A DNA stretch of 5,454 nucleotides from Dialister sp. UBA6422. Lineage in GTDB: Bacteria; Bacillota; Negativicutes; Veillonellales; Dialisteraceae. Location of the stretch: assembly GCA_002439665.1 (NCBI GenBank), contig DJPC01000053.1:1-5454 (forward strand). Reading direction: 5' to 3'. The translations under genes and the position numbers were made by a program. Shown piece by piece: positions 5,287 to 5,454 of this stretch (position 1 is its first letter; each line of letters begins with the position of its first letter). The notes beneath the pieces are model-generated. The model was not told the origin of the DNA and did not search any database. It saw only the letters and a program-made list of their open reading frames with translations.

Positions 5287-5454
5287 TTATCCTAACACAA
5301 ATTGTTCTACTGCCTTTGCTACGCCGTCATCATTGTTGGAAGCGGTTTTATGAGCCGCTGCTTTCATGGCACTTAGGGTGGCATTGGCTACTGCAAAGCC
5401 CCATGGCGTCATAGATAGCATAGATACATCATTATTTCCATTGCCAAAGGTCAT
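5287..5454 (-). CDS. Cof-type HAD hydrolase, C-terminal end (cut by window edge)
   Basis: The last 55 codons and the TAA stop of a gene that begins outside the window. The translation opens with TFGNGNNDVSMLSM, which aligns with HAD motif IV of the Cof (HAD-IIB) family, usually written GDGxNDxxML. It continues with GFAVANA and ASNNDDGVAKAV, the usual ending of these phosphatases (GxAMxNA, then SNxxDGVA). Cof proteins are cytoplasmic magnesium-dependent phosphatases of about 270 residues acting on sugar phosphates, flavin mononucleotide or other small phosphates; the substrate cannot be told from this part. The first acidic position of motif IV is Asn rather than Asp, while the Asp of the ND pair is present. 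The first in-window codon ATG is an internal methionine, not the start. It is in the same direction as rapZ, but a 251-bp gap with a repeat element separates them, so it is probably a separate unit. Confidence 0.88.
   Translation of the reverse strand: MTFGNGNNDVSMLSMTPWGFAVANATLSAMKAAAHKTASNNDDGVAKAVEQFVLG

Noticed and set aside
5124..5414. Plus-strand frame across the repeat element and the HAD gene end
   Set aside because: It is antisense to the clear HAD C-terminus and crosses the non-coding inverted repeat; its composition is not protein-like.

Overview
The window looks like a piece of a low-to-moderate GC Firmicutes chromosome. Every gene lies on the minus strand, so transcription runs from the high-numbered end towards base 1. 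The core is the classic Firmicutes trio rapZ (yvcJ) - yvcK - whiA (yvcL). The YvcK copy has an extra N-terminal module with two membrane segments. From memory, that form and the style of the secreted protein after whiA fit the Negativicutes or deep-branching Clostridia better than Bacillus. This placement is an inference; no rRNA or other marker gene is in the window.

Layout in transcription order: (1) the last 55 codons of a Cof-type HAD phosphatase (5287-5454); (2) a gene-free stretch (5036-5286) holding a large imperfect inverted repeat, two GC-rich hairpins and a 15-bp tandem duplication; (3) rapZ (4127-5035), yvcK (2771-4123) and whiA (1845-2771), spaced by 3 bp and then overlapping by 1 base; (4) a 356-residue predicted exported protein of unknown function (729-1799), 45 bp after whiA and closed by a clear rho-independent terminator (670-708); (5) a gene-free stretch (479-728) with two further dyads and a good promoter; (6) a small DUF951 protein (248-478); (7) a promoter region (28-190) with two near-consensus sigma-A promoters in tandem; and (8) the first 27 bases of a tRNA, probably tRNA-Thr, cut by the window edge.

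The operon links nucleotide-sugar sensing to growth and division. RapZ-family proteins are P-loop nucleotide-binding regulators tied to amino-sugar metabolism in other bacteria. YvcK binds UDP-GlcNAc and is needed on gluconeogenic carbon sources and for normal cell shape. WhiA is a DNA-binding protein that affects cell division and chromosome segregation. Because the exported protein is packed behind whiA and ends at the operon terminator, an envelope role is a reasonable guess, but nothing in its sequence proves it.

I see no mobile element with a transposase, no CRISPR array and no obvious new defence system. The least explained material is the inverted-repeat element before rapZ, the two-dyad segment before the DUF951 gene, and the exported protein itself.
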